Source: JAGTVG01 sp942491935 | Lineage (GTDB): Bacteria > Bacteroidota > Bacteroidia > Cytophagales > Cyclobacteriaceae | Reading direction: 5' to 3' | Length of the DNA stretch: 64,000 nucleotides | NCBI GenBank assembly: GCA_942491935.1 | Contig: CALOCZ010000064.1 | Coordinates: 62,001-126,000, forward strand | Shown: piece after piece, positions 46,901 through 56,249 of the stretch | Numbering within the stretch: position 1 is the first letter of the stretch | Layout of the letters: each line of letters begins with the position of its first letter | Notes under the pieces: model-generated | The model's database searches: none | What the model saw: only the letters and a program-made list of their open reading frames with translations | What the model was told of the DNA's origin: nothing | Program-made: the position numbers and the translations under genes

Positions 46901-49900
46901 ATGAACATTACCCGCATATCCATAGAAAGACCAACAATCGCCATTGTGATTTTTTCATTGCTGATCATTCTCGGCGTGATGAGCTACAGGTTTTTAAATT
47001 ACGAACTGGTACCGGAGTTCAATCCTCCTGTTATAACAGTAACAACAGTCTACCCGGGGGCCTCACCCAAAGAAGTGGAAAACAGTGTCTCAAAAAAGGT
47101 CGAAGATGCCCTTTCATCTCTTGAAAATATTGAAACGATCACCTCAACCTCTATGGAAAGTTTTTCTCTTATAAAACTTGATATGAAGGCTGGTACAGAT
47201 ATTAAAAATACTTTAAGGGAGGCAGACAGGAAAATAAACGGGATATTGGGAGAGTTACCTGCCCAGGCCAATAAACCAACTTTGACTAGGTTCGATTTTA
47301 ATGATTTGCCAGTCATGCGGATGGGAACATACTCGAGTTTATCATCTGAAGATTTCTATGATTTTGCCAGGAACCAGATCGTACCAGCATTAAATCAAAT
47401 CGAAGGGGTCGCACAGGTACGACTTTTAGGAGGAGTAGAAAGGGAAGTACAGGTAAAAGTTGATCCCCAGAAAATGGCCGCTAATAATGTATCCCTTCTC
47501 CAGGTTTTACAGATAATACAACGCACAAATCTTGAAATTCCTGCGGGAAAAGTTGAATCCAAAGAAAGACAGAATTTTATCCGTTTCAGTGGCAGGTTCG
47601 AATCTGTTGAAGAAATTAAGGATCTAGTTGTTTTAGAGATTCCTCAGATCGGCAAAAAAGTATATATCAAGGACATTGCCGATGTTTCCTTCTATAGAAA
47701 AGAAAAAACAGTGATTGCCAAAATTAATGGCAAGGAGGCCCTGGCTTTGGATATCCGAAAGCAGAGCGATGCAAATGCTGTAGAGATGAGCACTACGGTT
47801 CGTAAACGATTGGATGAACTTTCTGATAAGTACAAGGATATAAATTTGGTCTTTGACATTGCCCAGGATACTTCTCAATTCACCATAGAAGCTGCTGATG
47901 CAGTGATAACCGACCTTATATATGCAGTGATACTTGTATCACTGGTCATGCTGGTATTCCTGCACAGCCTCAGGAATTCCCTGATCGTGCTAGTTTCTAT
48001 CCCTACCTCAATCATATCTACATTCACAGTGATGTATTTGCTGGGGTATTCATTGAATTTATTAACATTATTGGGTTTATCGCTTTCTATTGGCATACTG
48101 GTTGACGACTCCATTGTTGTCCTGGAAAACATCCACAGACATATTGAGATGGGTAAGGATAGGGTACGTTCAGCTTATGAGGGAAGGATGGAAATAGGAT
48201 TTACCGCTCTATCGATCACGATGATCGATGTGGTGGTGTTTTTGCCAATAATCTTTTCTACCGGATTGGTGGCAGATATGCTGAGGCAATATTCGGTAGT
48301 TATTGTTACTTCTACCCTTTTCAGTCTGTTTGTATCTTTTACAATTGTGCCCTTGTTGACTTCCAGGTTTTCAAAGCTTGAACGGATAAAAGGAAAGACC
48401 ATCTTTGGGAGAGCCATATTAGGTTTTGAAGCCTTCCTGGAACATCTGATTGATGAATTGATTAAAACGCTTCGTTTGGCCTTCAATCACAAATACCTGG
48501 CCCTGTTTATTGCATTTTTACTTTTCTCAAGCAGCTTTCTGTTAATATATTTTGGCTTAATAGGTATTGAATTTACTAAAGCCGGCGACCGTTCGGAGAT
48601 CCTGATAGAAGTTGAACTTCCTAAAGATGCAAGTCTTGCATGGACAAATATTATTGTAAACCAGGTAGAAGATTATCTGAACACCCGCCAGGAAGTGGAG
48701 AACATATTTACTACTGTTGGCATTACCAGCAGTGGGCGGGTAGAGTTCAATACTTCCTATCTGGCAGAATTGAATATTCGTCTTGTCAATAAATCGCAAA
48801 GGGAATTGTCGACCAGTTTATTCGCCAGGAAAGTCAAGTATGATCTTGAAAGCAAGATACCGGGCATTATTATTCGGCCTATGGACATTAATCTGATTGG
48901 ATTAAAGGATGATGATGCAGTCCAGGTTACCATTAATGGAACTGATGAGGAAACGTTGCATGCCTTTTCAAAATCCGTTTTTGATCTTTTTAACAACATC
49001 AATGGCACTATAGAGGTTCAATCCTCCCTGACAGAAGGCAGAACCGAATATACTGTAAATCCGGACGAGGACATCATGCAATTGCTGGGTATTTCCAACG
49101 CTCAGGTAGGGATGGTATTAAGAACAGCTTTTAATGGGAATACGGATTCCAAATTTAAAGATAAGGGATTCGATTACGATATTAATATTCAACTTAGGGA
49201 ATTTAATCGATCCAATATTGATGACATCAAAAATCTATCAGTTGTCAACAAAGACGGACAGGTAATCCGCATCCGTCAATTTGCTAATATTGAGGAACAG
49301 GAATCATATGCTAAACTGGAGCGTTCAAACCGATCGCCATCTGTGACCATAAAATCACAGGTCATCGGCCGTCCTGCAGGAACCGTAGGCCGTGAGCTAC
49401 AGAGAAAGATGAAGGAAATGGTGGTGCCTGCAGGTATTACATATTTCTTTGGCGGTCAAACAAAACGTACTATGGATGGGCTCAAGACAATGATATTTGC
49501 ACTAATCATAGCTATTCTTCTTGTATATATGATATTGGTCGCGCTATATGATTCATATGTATATCCATTCGTGGTGTTGTTCTCTATTCCATTGGCTGTG
49601 ATTGGCGCTTTATTGGCTTTAGCCCTGACAATGGAAAGTCTGAGTATATTCTCTATACTTGGGATGGTCATGCTGGTTGGCCTGGTCGGGAAGAATGCCA
49701 TACTGGTTGTTGATTTCACAAACCGGCTAAAAGAAAACGGCATGAAGTGGAAAGAAGCCTTGATTACAGCCACAAAGCTTCGTTTCAGGCCCATTTTAAT
49801 GACCAACATCACGATGATCATTGGATTGTTGCCAATAGCTTTGGCTTCTGGTGCTGGTTCAGAATGGAAAAATGGTTTGGCCTGGGCGCTGATCGGCGGA

Positions 49901-50026
49901 CTTACAAGCTCTATGTTTCTAACTCTGATCATTGTTCCGGTGGTTTATTATATGGTGGAGCGAATGCTGGAGCAGTTCGGCCTCAGCAATACCAGGAAAG
50001 TCCGGATCCCTGAGGATGTAATTTAA
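46901..50026 (+). CDS. RND-family efflux pump permease (AcrB/HAE-1-like)
   Basis: A 1041-residue inner-membrane pump with twelve predicted helices and two large periplasmic loops. It begins NITRISIERPTIAIVIFSLL. The proton-relay region in helix 4 is GILVDDSIVVLENIHRH, with the paired aspartates, and the helix 11 region has GKNAILVVDFTNRLKENG and RFRPILMTNITMIIGLLPIA. The sequence is of the HAE (hydrophobe/amphiphile) kind: it has DD in helix 4, whereas the heavy-metal type has DE. The length is normal. It ends the operon. Substrates cannot be deduced. Confidence 0.95.
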   Translation: MNITRISIERPTIAIVIFSLLIILGVMSYRFLNYELVPEFNPPVITVTTVYPGASPKEVENSVSKKVEDALSSLENIETITSTSMESFSLIKLDMKAGTDIKNTLREADRKINGILGELPAQANKPTLTRFDFNDLPVMRMGTYSSLSSEDFYDFARNQIVPALNQIEGVAQVRLLGGVEREVQVKVDPQKMAANNVSLLQVLQIIQRTNLEIPAGKVESKERQNFIRFSGRFESVEEIKDLVVLEIPQIGKKVYIKDIADVSFYRKEKTVIAKINGKEALALDIRKQSDANAVEMSTTVRKRLDELSDKYKDINLVFDIAQDTSQFTIEAADAVITDLIYAVILVSLVMLVFLHSLRNSLIVLVSIPTSIISTFTVMYLLGYSLNLLTLLGLSLSIGILVDDSIVVLENIHRHIEMGKDRVRSAYEGRMEIGFTALSITMIDVVVFLPIIFSTGLVADMLRQYSVVIVTSTLFSLFVSFTIVPLLTSRFSKLERIKGKTIFGRAILGFEAFLEHLIDELIKTLRLAFNHKYLALFIAFLLFSSSFLLIYFGLIGIEFTKAGDRSEILIEVELPKDASLAWTNIIVNQVEDYLNTRQEVENIFTTVGITSSGRVEFNTSYLAELNIRLVNKSQRELSTSLFARKVKYDLESKIPGIIIRPMDINLIGLKDDDAVQVTINGTDEETLHAFSKSVFDLFNNINGTIEVQSSLTEGRTEYTVNPDEDIMQLLGISNAQVGMVLRTAFNGNTDSKFKDKGFDYDINIQLREFNRSNIDDIKNLSVVNKDGQVIRIRQFANIEEQESYAKLERSNRSPSVTIKSQVIGRPAGTVGRELQRKMKEMVVPAGITYFFGGQTKRTMDGLKTMIFALIIAILLVYMILVALYDSYVYPFVVLFSIPLAVIGALLALALTMESLSIFSILGMVMLVGLVGKNAILVVDFTNRLKENGMKWKEALITATKLRFRPILMTNITMIIGLLPIALASGAGSEWKNGLAWALIGGLTSSMFLTLIIVPVVYYMVERMLEQFGLSNTRKVRIPEDVI

Positions 50027-50243
50027 CCTGTTTCTTCCCCCATTTTACGGTATTTTTCACTTAATTTCTTTAAGCTATATCATTCCTTACCACTTTCTCT
50101 TTAAACGGCATATAATTTGCATTATCACTATTGATTTTTTGGTCAAAAACTCAAATGTCATGAAACGAGCGGAAAATTATATAAATAAAAATAATTTATA
50201 CGCGAGTTCCATCATTCCATTTACAACTAAAAATTATTTTCAG

Positions 50244-50807
50244 ATGAAACGTATAATTTTACTAAGTTTAATGGTCCTGAGCTCAACTCTTTTTGCTTTC
50301 GGACAATCTGAAGAAGTAAGGGTGGAAAGATCCTTACTTAGTGCTTATTTTATTCCATTGAAAATGTCCTATGAACAAGGCATAGGAAAATCAAATACAT
50401 TGGAAATCGGTGGAGGGCTCAATGGGGTTACCTGGTTGGAAAACAACGGTGATTTTGATGAATTTCGATTTGGTGTCGCTCCATTTGCTGAGGCTTCTTT
50501 TAGAAATTACTATAATCTTGAAAAAAGGCATGGAAAAGGAAAACGGACTGCGATGAATTCCGGTAATTACTGGGGATTACATGCCAGGTATCGTTTTGAA
50601 CCCATTGCCGGCGATACTGATGATGAACGGTTCAATTCCCTTTTTCTCGCTCCTGTATGGGGATTCCAACGAAATTATGGAAGTCATTTCAGCCTGGGTA
50701 TGGATTTAGGTTTAGGTGCCGGATTTAACAAATACGGTGCTTATTTCAGTCCGATCATTCGACTTAAATTAGGTTTTGTTCTCTTTTCTTACGCTGGAAA
50801 AAAATAA
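50244..50807 (+). CDS. Small outer-membrane beta-barrel protein
   Basis: A 187-residue exported protein with a signal peptide (MKRIILLSLMVLSSTLFAFG) and alternating hydrophobic strands consistent with an eight-stranded barrel: LSAYFIPLKMSYEQGIGKSN, LEIGGGLNGVTWL, FAEASFRNYYNL, NYWGLHARYRF, FSLGMDLGLGAGFNKYGAYF, and a C-terminal IIRLKLGFVLFSYAGKK. The start ATG at 50244 is preferred; an upstream TTG at 50139 would add 35 residues without coding character. A strong terminator follows. Function unknown. Confidence 0.85.
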   Translation: MKRIILLSLMVLSSTLFAFGQSEEVRVERSLLSAYFIPLKMSYEQGIGKSNTLEIGGGLNGVTWLENNGDFDEFRFGVAPFAEASFRNYYNLEKRHGKGKRTAMNSGNYWGLHARYRFEPIAGDTDDERFNSLFLAPVWGFQRNYGSHFSLGMDLGLGAGFNKYGAYFSPIIRLKLGFVLFSYAGKK

Positions 50808-50827
50808 TCACATTACATCTGGCGATT

Positions 50828-50866
50828 TAATCCCTTGGCCTTTCATAAAAAGTCAAGGGATTTTTT
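50828..50866 (+). terminator. Rho-independent terminator
   Basis: AATCCCTTG pairs with CAAGGGATT, with a 17-base loop and a run of T after the stem. It lies about 22 bases after the barrel-protein stop codon. Confidence 0.85.
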
Positions 50867-50987
50867 ATGAATTTAATTATATATATTCTGGCCATAGAAC
50901 TTTATAATATATTTGATGTACTATCAATAGTTATAAGGATTTTGTTTAGTTTTAGCAGTTACAACTTTTTTATATTTTAATAAAATT

Positions 50988-52460
50988 ATGAAATTAAAGG
51001 CAAGGCGTTCAATATCTTTTTTAATTCTAATCTGGACAATTGTATTCACATCCTGTGGGTACAGAAGCACACTCGAAAATATAGAACCACCCAATGTTAT
51101 ATTTATTCTTGTTGATGATCTGGGCTATGGTGATTTAAGTTTCTATGGTCAAAAAGTATTATCAACCCCTGCTATTGATAAGATGGCTGAGGGGGGGATG
51201 CATTTTACAAATATGTACACCGGCTCTACGGTTTGCGCCCCTTCCCGGGCTTCTTTAATGACGGGCAAACATACAGGGCACACTTCAGTGAGAGGGAATC
51301 TACCGGAGCAATTACTGGGAGATGATGAATTAACACTGGCTAAGGTCTTTAAAAATGCTGGTTATAAAACCGGAGCGATTGGAAAATGGGGAATAGGACA
51401 TCCCCCACCTCCAGATGATCCTCAAAAGAAGGGATTCGACTATTTCTACGGATATCTGAATATGTGGCATGCCCATAATTTTTATCCGGAATTCTTATAT
51501 GAAAATGGTTCAAAAATTCAATTGAAAAACAAATTGGAATTGTTGGATGGCGAAAATCCATGGTCAGACAAGCCGGAAGGAACCGGAGTGGCTCAGGTTA
51601 AAGAAGAATACGTTCATCAATTGTTTGACGAAAAGGCAATGGAATTTATTGAGGGAAATAAGAATAATAAGTTTTTCCTGTATATGGCTTACAATGTTCC
51701 TCACGCGAATAATGAAGCTGGATCTTTAAAAGGTGACGGGATGGAAGTCCCTGATTATTATGAATTTTCTGATGAAGACTGGCCACAACCTGAAAAGGGA
51801 TTCGCTGCCATGATTCGAAATATTGATCGGTCGGTCGAAATGATTATAAATAAAATCAAAGACCTCGGACTTGAAGAAAATACCATGATCATATTCAGTT
51901 CAGACAATGGACCGCATCAGGAAGGAAATCATATGATGGAGTTTTTCAATTCAAATGGAAATTATCGCGGTTTGAAGCGCGATTTCTATGATGGTGGGAT
52001 TAAGACGCCTTTTATTGTGCAATGGCCAGGTGTTATTATGGAAAACTCTAAATCGGATCAATTGCTGGCATTCTGGGATCTTTTGCCAACATTTTCAGAA
52101 TTGGTTAATGCAGAAAGGCCAAAAGACACCGACGGGATTTCTTTTCTTCCATTATTAACGGGAAGAGAACAGAATGAGAAACACGATTATCTATATTGGG
52201 AGTTTTTTGAATTGGGAGGCAAACAAGCCATTTTAAAAGATAACTGGAAAGCGATAAGATTAAATGTTCGTGGTCCGGCTGATGAGGTTGTTTTTGAATT
52301 GTATGATCTGGATTCAGATCCTGAAGAACTTACCAATATAGCCGATTCACAACCGGAACTTGTAGTGTATTTCGACAGCCTTTTCAAGGTTGGCAGGGAA
52401 GAATTTACAGTTACTCCTTTGTTTTCAGTGGATGAACAGGTAGTTGAGACTCCTTTTTAA
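50988..52460 (+). CDS. Sulfatase (S1 family, arylsulfatase-type)
   Basis: A 490-residue exported sulfatase with a lipoprotein-like signal (IWTIVFTSCGYRS). The metal site is NVIFILVDDLGYGDL (Asp43, Asp44). The formylglycine signature is CAPSRASLMTG with Cys83, matched by the second motif GYKTGAIGKWGIG. Further metal ligands appear in FSSDNGPHQEGN. The modified cysteine would be made by an anaerobic or FGE-type maturase encoded elsewhere. It probably desulfates a polysaccharide, in line with the GH29 fucosidase; no other glycan genes flank it. Confidence 0.94.
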   Translation: MKLKARRSISFLILIWTIVFTSCGYRSTLENIEPPNVIFILVDDLGYGDLSFYGQKVLSTPAIDKMAEGGMHFTNMYTGSTVCAPSRASLMTGKHTGHTSVRGNLPEQLLGDDELTLAKVFKNAGYKTGAIGKWGIGHPPPPDDPQKKGFDYFYGYLNMWHAHNFYPEFLYENGSKIQLKNKLELLDGENPWSDKPEGTGVAQVKEEYVHQLFDEKAMEFIEGNKNNKFFLYMAYNVPHANNEAGSLKGDGMEVPDYYEFSDEDWPQPEKGFAAMIRNIDRSVEMIINKIKDLGLEENTMIIFSSDNGPHQEGNHMMEFFNSNGNYRGLKRDFYDGGIKTPFIVQWPGVIMENSKSDQLLAFWDLLPTFSELVNAERPKDTDGISFLPLLTGREQNEKHDYLYWEFFELGGKQAILKDNWKAIRLNVRGPADEVVFELYDLDSDPEELTNIADSQPELVVYFDSLFKVGREEFTVTPLFSVDEQVVETPF

Positions 52461-52593
52461 GACCAGATTTATGCCTAAGTTAATTCCACATGGATTCTCT
52501 ATAATCTCACAATGACAAAATAACTGGCATTGATTTCAGATAAACACATATCATAGTACCTTTGGGCAGGTATTTTATTTCGATCACCTTGTT

Positions 52594-52680
52594 GGAGAGA
52601 TGCCGGAGTGGTCGAACGGGGCGGTCTCGAAAACCGTTGTCCTCTCACGGGGACCGAGGGTTCGAATCCCTCTCTCTCCG
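52594..52680 (+). tRNA. tRNA-Ser (anticodon CGA)
   Basis: The acceptor stem GGAGAGA pairs with TCTCTCC. The anticodon stem GCGGT/ACCGT carries loop CTCGAAA, giving anticodon CGA. A long variable arm typical of serine tRNAs contains GTCC/GGAC. The T arm is GAGGG TTCGAAT CCCTC, and the discriminator base is G. CCA is not encoded. It reads UCG codons. Confidence 0.95.
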
Positions 52681-52692
52681 CAGTATTAACCT

Positions 52693-52716
52693 AACCCCGC
52701 TTTCGCGGGGTTTTCT
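52693..52716 (+). terminator. Terminator downstream of tRNA-Ser
   Basis: AACCCCGC, loop TTTC, GCGGGGTT followed by TTTC. A compact GC-rich hairpin 13 bases after the tRNA. Confidence 0.88.
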
Positions 52717-52770
52717 ATTTCTGAAGAGCACATCAAAGCTTGCTTTAGAATGTGTTCGCAGGAAATAGAA
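52713..52770. repeat. 58-base imperfect palindrome next to tRNA-Ser
   Basis: TTCTATTTC (52713-52721) pairs with GAAATAGAA (52762-52770). GAGCACAT pairs imperfectly with ATGTGTTC, and the tip is AAAGC TT GCTTT (52735-52746). The whole unit folds as one hairpin. It is unlike the 82-bp units that follow. It could be a REP-like element or an RNA hairpin. Confidence 0.55.
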
Positions 52771-52812
52771 TAAACATGAAATGTTAGGTTTATACTGTTG
52801 GTCTCCCCATTA

Positions 52813-53488
52813 GGGATCGCTCAGCTAGAGCGGATGCGAGAGCTTAGCAATCCACCAAAATAGATACAGGCTTTTGTATTATGCCTCACCACAAAGGATC
52901 GCTCAGCTAGAGCGGATGCGAGAGCTTAGCAATCCACCAAAATAGATACAGGCTTTTGTATTATGCCCTCACACACGCGATCGCTCAGCTAGAGCGGATG
53001 CGAGAGCTTAGCAATCCACGAAAATAGATACAGGCTTTGTATTATGCCTCACCACAAAGGATCGCTCAGCTAGAGCGGATGCAAGAGCTTAGCAATCCAC
53101 CAAAATAGATACAGGCTTTTGTATTATGCCTCACCACAATGGATCGCTCAGCTAGAGCGGATGCGAGAGCTTAGCAATCCACGAAAGTAGATACAGGCTT
53201 TTGTATTATGCCTCACCACAAGGGATCGCTCAGCTAGAGCGGATGCGAGAGTTGAGCAATCCTAAAAATAGACCAACAGGGGACACGAAGGGATCGCTCA
53301 GCTAGAGCGGATGCGAGAGCTTAGCAATCCACCAAAATAGATACAGGCTTTTGTATTATGCCTCACCACAAAGGATCGCTCAGCTAGAGCGGATGCGAGA
53401 GCTTAGCAATCCACGAAAGTAGATAAAGGCTTTTGTATTATGCCTCCATATTAGGGATCGCGAACCCGCATTAGCGGGTGAGCAATCC
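52813..53488. repeat. Array of nine palindromic repeats, mostly 82-bp period
   Basis: Units start at 52814, 52896, 52978, 53059, 53141, 53223, 53291, 53373 and 53455. The 40-base core opens GGATCGCTCAGCTAGAGC and closes GCGAGAGCTTAGCAATCC. Its two ends pair (GGATCGCTCAGCT with AGCTTAGCAATCC, 11 of 13 positions). The spacers are also nearly identical (AAATAGATACAGGCTTTTG, then TATTATGCCTCACCACAA), except after unit 6, where the spacing is only 68 bases and the spacer is different. Unit 9 keeps the outer ends but has another inner hairpin (ACCCGC ATTA GCGGGT). It resembles a REP/BIME-type element that has expanded in tandem. It lies between tRNA-Ser and the DUF481 gene and codes for nothing recognisable. 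Confidence 0.93.
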
Positions 53489-53688
53489 AAATTACTATGT
53501 GTATTTATGTCAGTTGTCATAGATTATGTTATAAACTAGGTTTTTTGTCAAGATTACTTCCGTGTTATAGTTTCACAATACCATATCCAATAAACAATCA
53601 TACCTTTGAATATCTGAGGAGTATTTTCTATATTCAAGCAAAGATATTTCGCTATAGATATAAATCGCACATTTTTTGGTCATATGAT

Positions 53689-54735
53689 ATGATTTTGAAG
53701 AAAGGAACATTAAACACCATTCTATTTTTTATTTTGATATTTTATGCCAATAGAGCTGCAATTGCCCAAAAAACAGATACCATAGTCCATGTCAATGGAA
53801 ATATACTGACAGGAGATTTTAAGAAAATGGCATATGGTGTAATTACCTGGAAAATGGAGGGTATGGGTACAATAAGCCTGGAAGAAGTTAAGGTGAATAC
53901 GATTAAATCTAAAAAGCAATTTGAAATAAAAATGAAAGATGGCTCTATCTATTTTGGTTCAATGGACTCTTCCAGGATGGATCGCAGAGTAAATATATTA
54001 ACAGAAAAAGGAAGGGAATTGATCAATATTGAAGATATCGTCGAAGTTTATCCTATCAGAAGAAACTTTTGGATGCGGACCAGCGGGAATTTTAGCCTGG
54101 GTATCAACTATTCAAAAGGTAGTGATATTGCTACTTTTGCATTTTCGGGTGATCTGAGTTATAGAAAAAGGAAAACATATTTCAATTTTAACTGGGATAA
54201 CAATAATACATTCCAGAGTGGTTCACTATCCTCAAGTAATATCAATACTGTTTTGGGCTGGCAACGATTATTAAAAAAGAGATGGTCAACTCTCGTGTCG
54301 GTAGGAGCGAGTCAAAACTCTGAATTAGGAACAAAACTCAGATTAGCATTAAATGTAATCGGTCTCAGAGATATAACATACAATATTTGGAACCGGCTAT
54401 ATGCAGGGGGAGGATTAACAGTTGTCCGTGAAACCCCATATGATGACACCGGTGATACGGAGAACCTTGCAGGATTATTGGAGGTTGCCTGGAAAGTATA
54501 TAAATATACCATCCCGAAAGTATGGGTAGATACAAATATCAGTTTTATACCTTACCTGACTGATCCAGGTAGGTACAGAATAGTTATAAACCTTAATCCA
54601 AAAGTCAGTATTTTTAGCGATAATTTTAAGATTGGCTTTGCTTCCTATTATAACTTCGATAATAAACCACCTTCGGATGTAACAACAACTGATGACTATG
54701 GAATCAACCTTCAGTTGACATACTACTTCCATTAA
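53689..54735 (+). CDS. DUF481 family outer-membrane protein
   Basis: A 348-residue exported protein. The signal peptide (MILKKGTLNTILFFILIFYA, ending AIAQ) is followed by an N-terminal region with small Sm-like strand motifs (TDTIVHVNGNILTGDFKKM, FEIKMKDGSIYFGSM). A DUF481 barrel then begins about residue 130 (LGINYSKGSDIATFAFSGDL, FNWDNNN, LTYYFH at the end). DUF481 proteins resemble salt-induced outer-membrane proteins of unknown function. The start ATG at 53689 is used because the longer frame to 53497 has no coding character. It follows the repeat array by 200 bases. Confidence 0.85.
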   Translation: MILKKGTLNTILFFILIFYANRAAIAQKTDTIVHVNGNILTGDFKKMAYGVITWKMEGMGTISLEEVKVNTIKSKKQFEIKMKDGSIYFGSMDSSRMDRRVNILTEKGRELINIEDIVEVYPIRRNFWMRTSGNFSLGINYSKGSDIATFAFSGDLSYRKRKTYFNFNWDNNNTFQSGSLSSSNINTVLGWQRLLKKRWSTLVSVGASQNSELGTKLRLALNVIGLRDITYNIWNRLYAGGGLTVVRETPYDDTGDTENLAGLLEVAWKVYKYTIPKVWVDTNISFIPYLTDPGRYRIVINLNPKVSIFSDNFKIGFASYYNFDNKPPSDVTTTDDYGINLQLTYYFH

Positions 54736-54923
54736 ATAATTTCGTAAAATCCATGAAGTTCATTTTAGTTGAATTTCATAGATTACGATTAATTCCAATA
54801 AAATATATTTGGTCCTTACCTGACGGGTCCTCTCAGGATCTTTCATATTGCCGGCAGTAATATATCTCCATTCCAACCTCAAGTTCTTATCCCGGGTCAT
54901 TGAAGAAAATTTTTGATTGCAGT

Positions 54924-56173
54924 ATGAGAAAAGCTTTCCTGATATTGTTTCTTCTTCCCATCTTCACAGTATGTTCCGATGAAAAAATCGATCCGAATAA
55001 ATATACTATGCCAACTCAATTGGTCGCTTCCAGGAACGCTGATGGAATTTTATTGGAATGGCAGGCCTACGCACTTGCATATTCGTCCTCCTATATATTT
55101 ACACCTGATGTTGTGTTCGCCGATAAAATCCAGATACTGCACTCGCAAGATGATACATTAGATTTTAAGATCATTTTCGAAGGGGAAAGAACCGCCCAAT
55201 ATTTATTTGAGACAAAGGATCCCGGATCTGATCATTATTTCAGGTTAAAGGCCATTTCAAGTAAAGGGAATCCATTTATAAGCCCTCCATTGCATATACA
55301 ATATCGATCAAATCCAACACAAGAACGATTGATTGAGCTACCTTTTGATTATAACGTGCAACTGGGCAATTTTTCAAAAGATGGCACAGAATTTCTATAT
55401 TCGAAGATTATTTTGACTGGCGCCAGGATGGCCGTTGCTGTGAGGAATATTCTGCAATGGAATTCAATCTGACAAGTAAGCTGGAAGAACTTCTGCTGCC
55501 GAAGGCTTTTTACGCATTATGGTCACCGGAAGGCGACCAAATCACATTTCACTCTAGTTTTATCGAAGATTTTAATACTGATGTTTCAAATATAGGTCTT
55601 TATATACCAGCCTCTGATTCGGTCATCCAGTTAACTTCAGGCGAAAACAAATTTGAAATCCCGGTGTGGCATCCCGATGGTCAGTGGATTGTATTTCTTT
55701 CATACAATGATAGCAGATATTCTTTATGGGATGTGTATTCTCTGGATCTGGCATCTCTTTCTTATAGCCCATTTTCGGGTAATCCGGAGTTCAAGGCATT
55801 TCATGAAAGAATGAGTTTTTCTCCGGATAATAGCATGCTAGCCTTCTCGAGGACAAACGATAATAGTTATCAGAATATATATGCACTTAATCTGGAAGAT
55901 CATCAAATAAGCCCAATAGTAGAGTCGATCTGGATTGATCAGCATCCGTCTTTTTCCCCTGACGGAAAATATCTGGCCTTTCTGTCATTCAGATCAGGTA
56001 GGGATGAGATATGGATCAAAGATCTATCTTCGGAACAATTGACCCAGGTTACAGGAGATCTGAATGATTACATATTTGGAGAAATGTCCTGGAGCCCGGA
56101 TGGGCAATATCTTTATTTCAATGTATACCGGGATGAAACTTTTGGCATATGCTACACAGAAATTAATCTATAG
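54924..56173 (+). pseudogene. PD40 propeller lipoprotein with fibronectin-like N-terminal domain, frameshifted
   Basis: The first frame (54924 to 55472) has a lipoprotein signal (ILFLLPIFTVCSDEK) and a fibronectin-III-like domain (TQLVASRNADGILLEWQAYA), ending off-frame. The second frame (to 56173) reads FDWRQDGRCCEEYSAMEFNL and continues through PD40 blades (YALWSPEGDQITFHSS, PVWHPDGQWIVFLSY, PSFSPDGKYLAFLSF, MSWSPDGQYLYFN). Adding one T to the T4 run at 55411-55414 joins them as SKIIFDWRQDG and gives one 416-residue protein. The gene is otherwise intact. It is convergent with the TonB receptor gene. Partner unknown. Confidence 0.85.
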
Positions 56174-56179
56174 AAAACG

Positions 56180-56210
56180 AAAAGCACCACGCCAAAACGC
56201 GGTGCCTACA
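56180..56210. terminator. Bidirectional terminator hairpin
   Basis: GCACCACG and CGCGGTGC flank a CCAAAA-type loop. On the minus strand the hairpin is followed by TTTTCGTTTTC, so it would end the TonB receptor transcript. It also lies just after the PD40 gene on the plus strand. Confidence 0.7.
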
Positions 56211-56249
56211 CAATCCAACTTTACTTGTATATATGCAAAATTCTAAACT

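Noticed and set aside
52562..52768. A 68-residue open frame over the tRNA
   Set aside because: It is the translation of tRNA-Ser and its terminator and has no independent support.
52813..53488. CRISPR array
   Set aside because: The repeats are regular, but the sequences between them are almost identical and not unique spacers, the period is 82 bases with a 40-base palindromic core, and no cas genes are present.
52813..53488. tRNA-like genes (GCTCAGCTAGAGC resembles a D arm)
   Set aside because: The rest of a tRNA is missing in each unit: no anticodon arm, T arm or acceptor stem. The D-arm likeness seems accidental.
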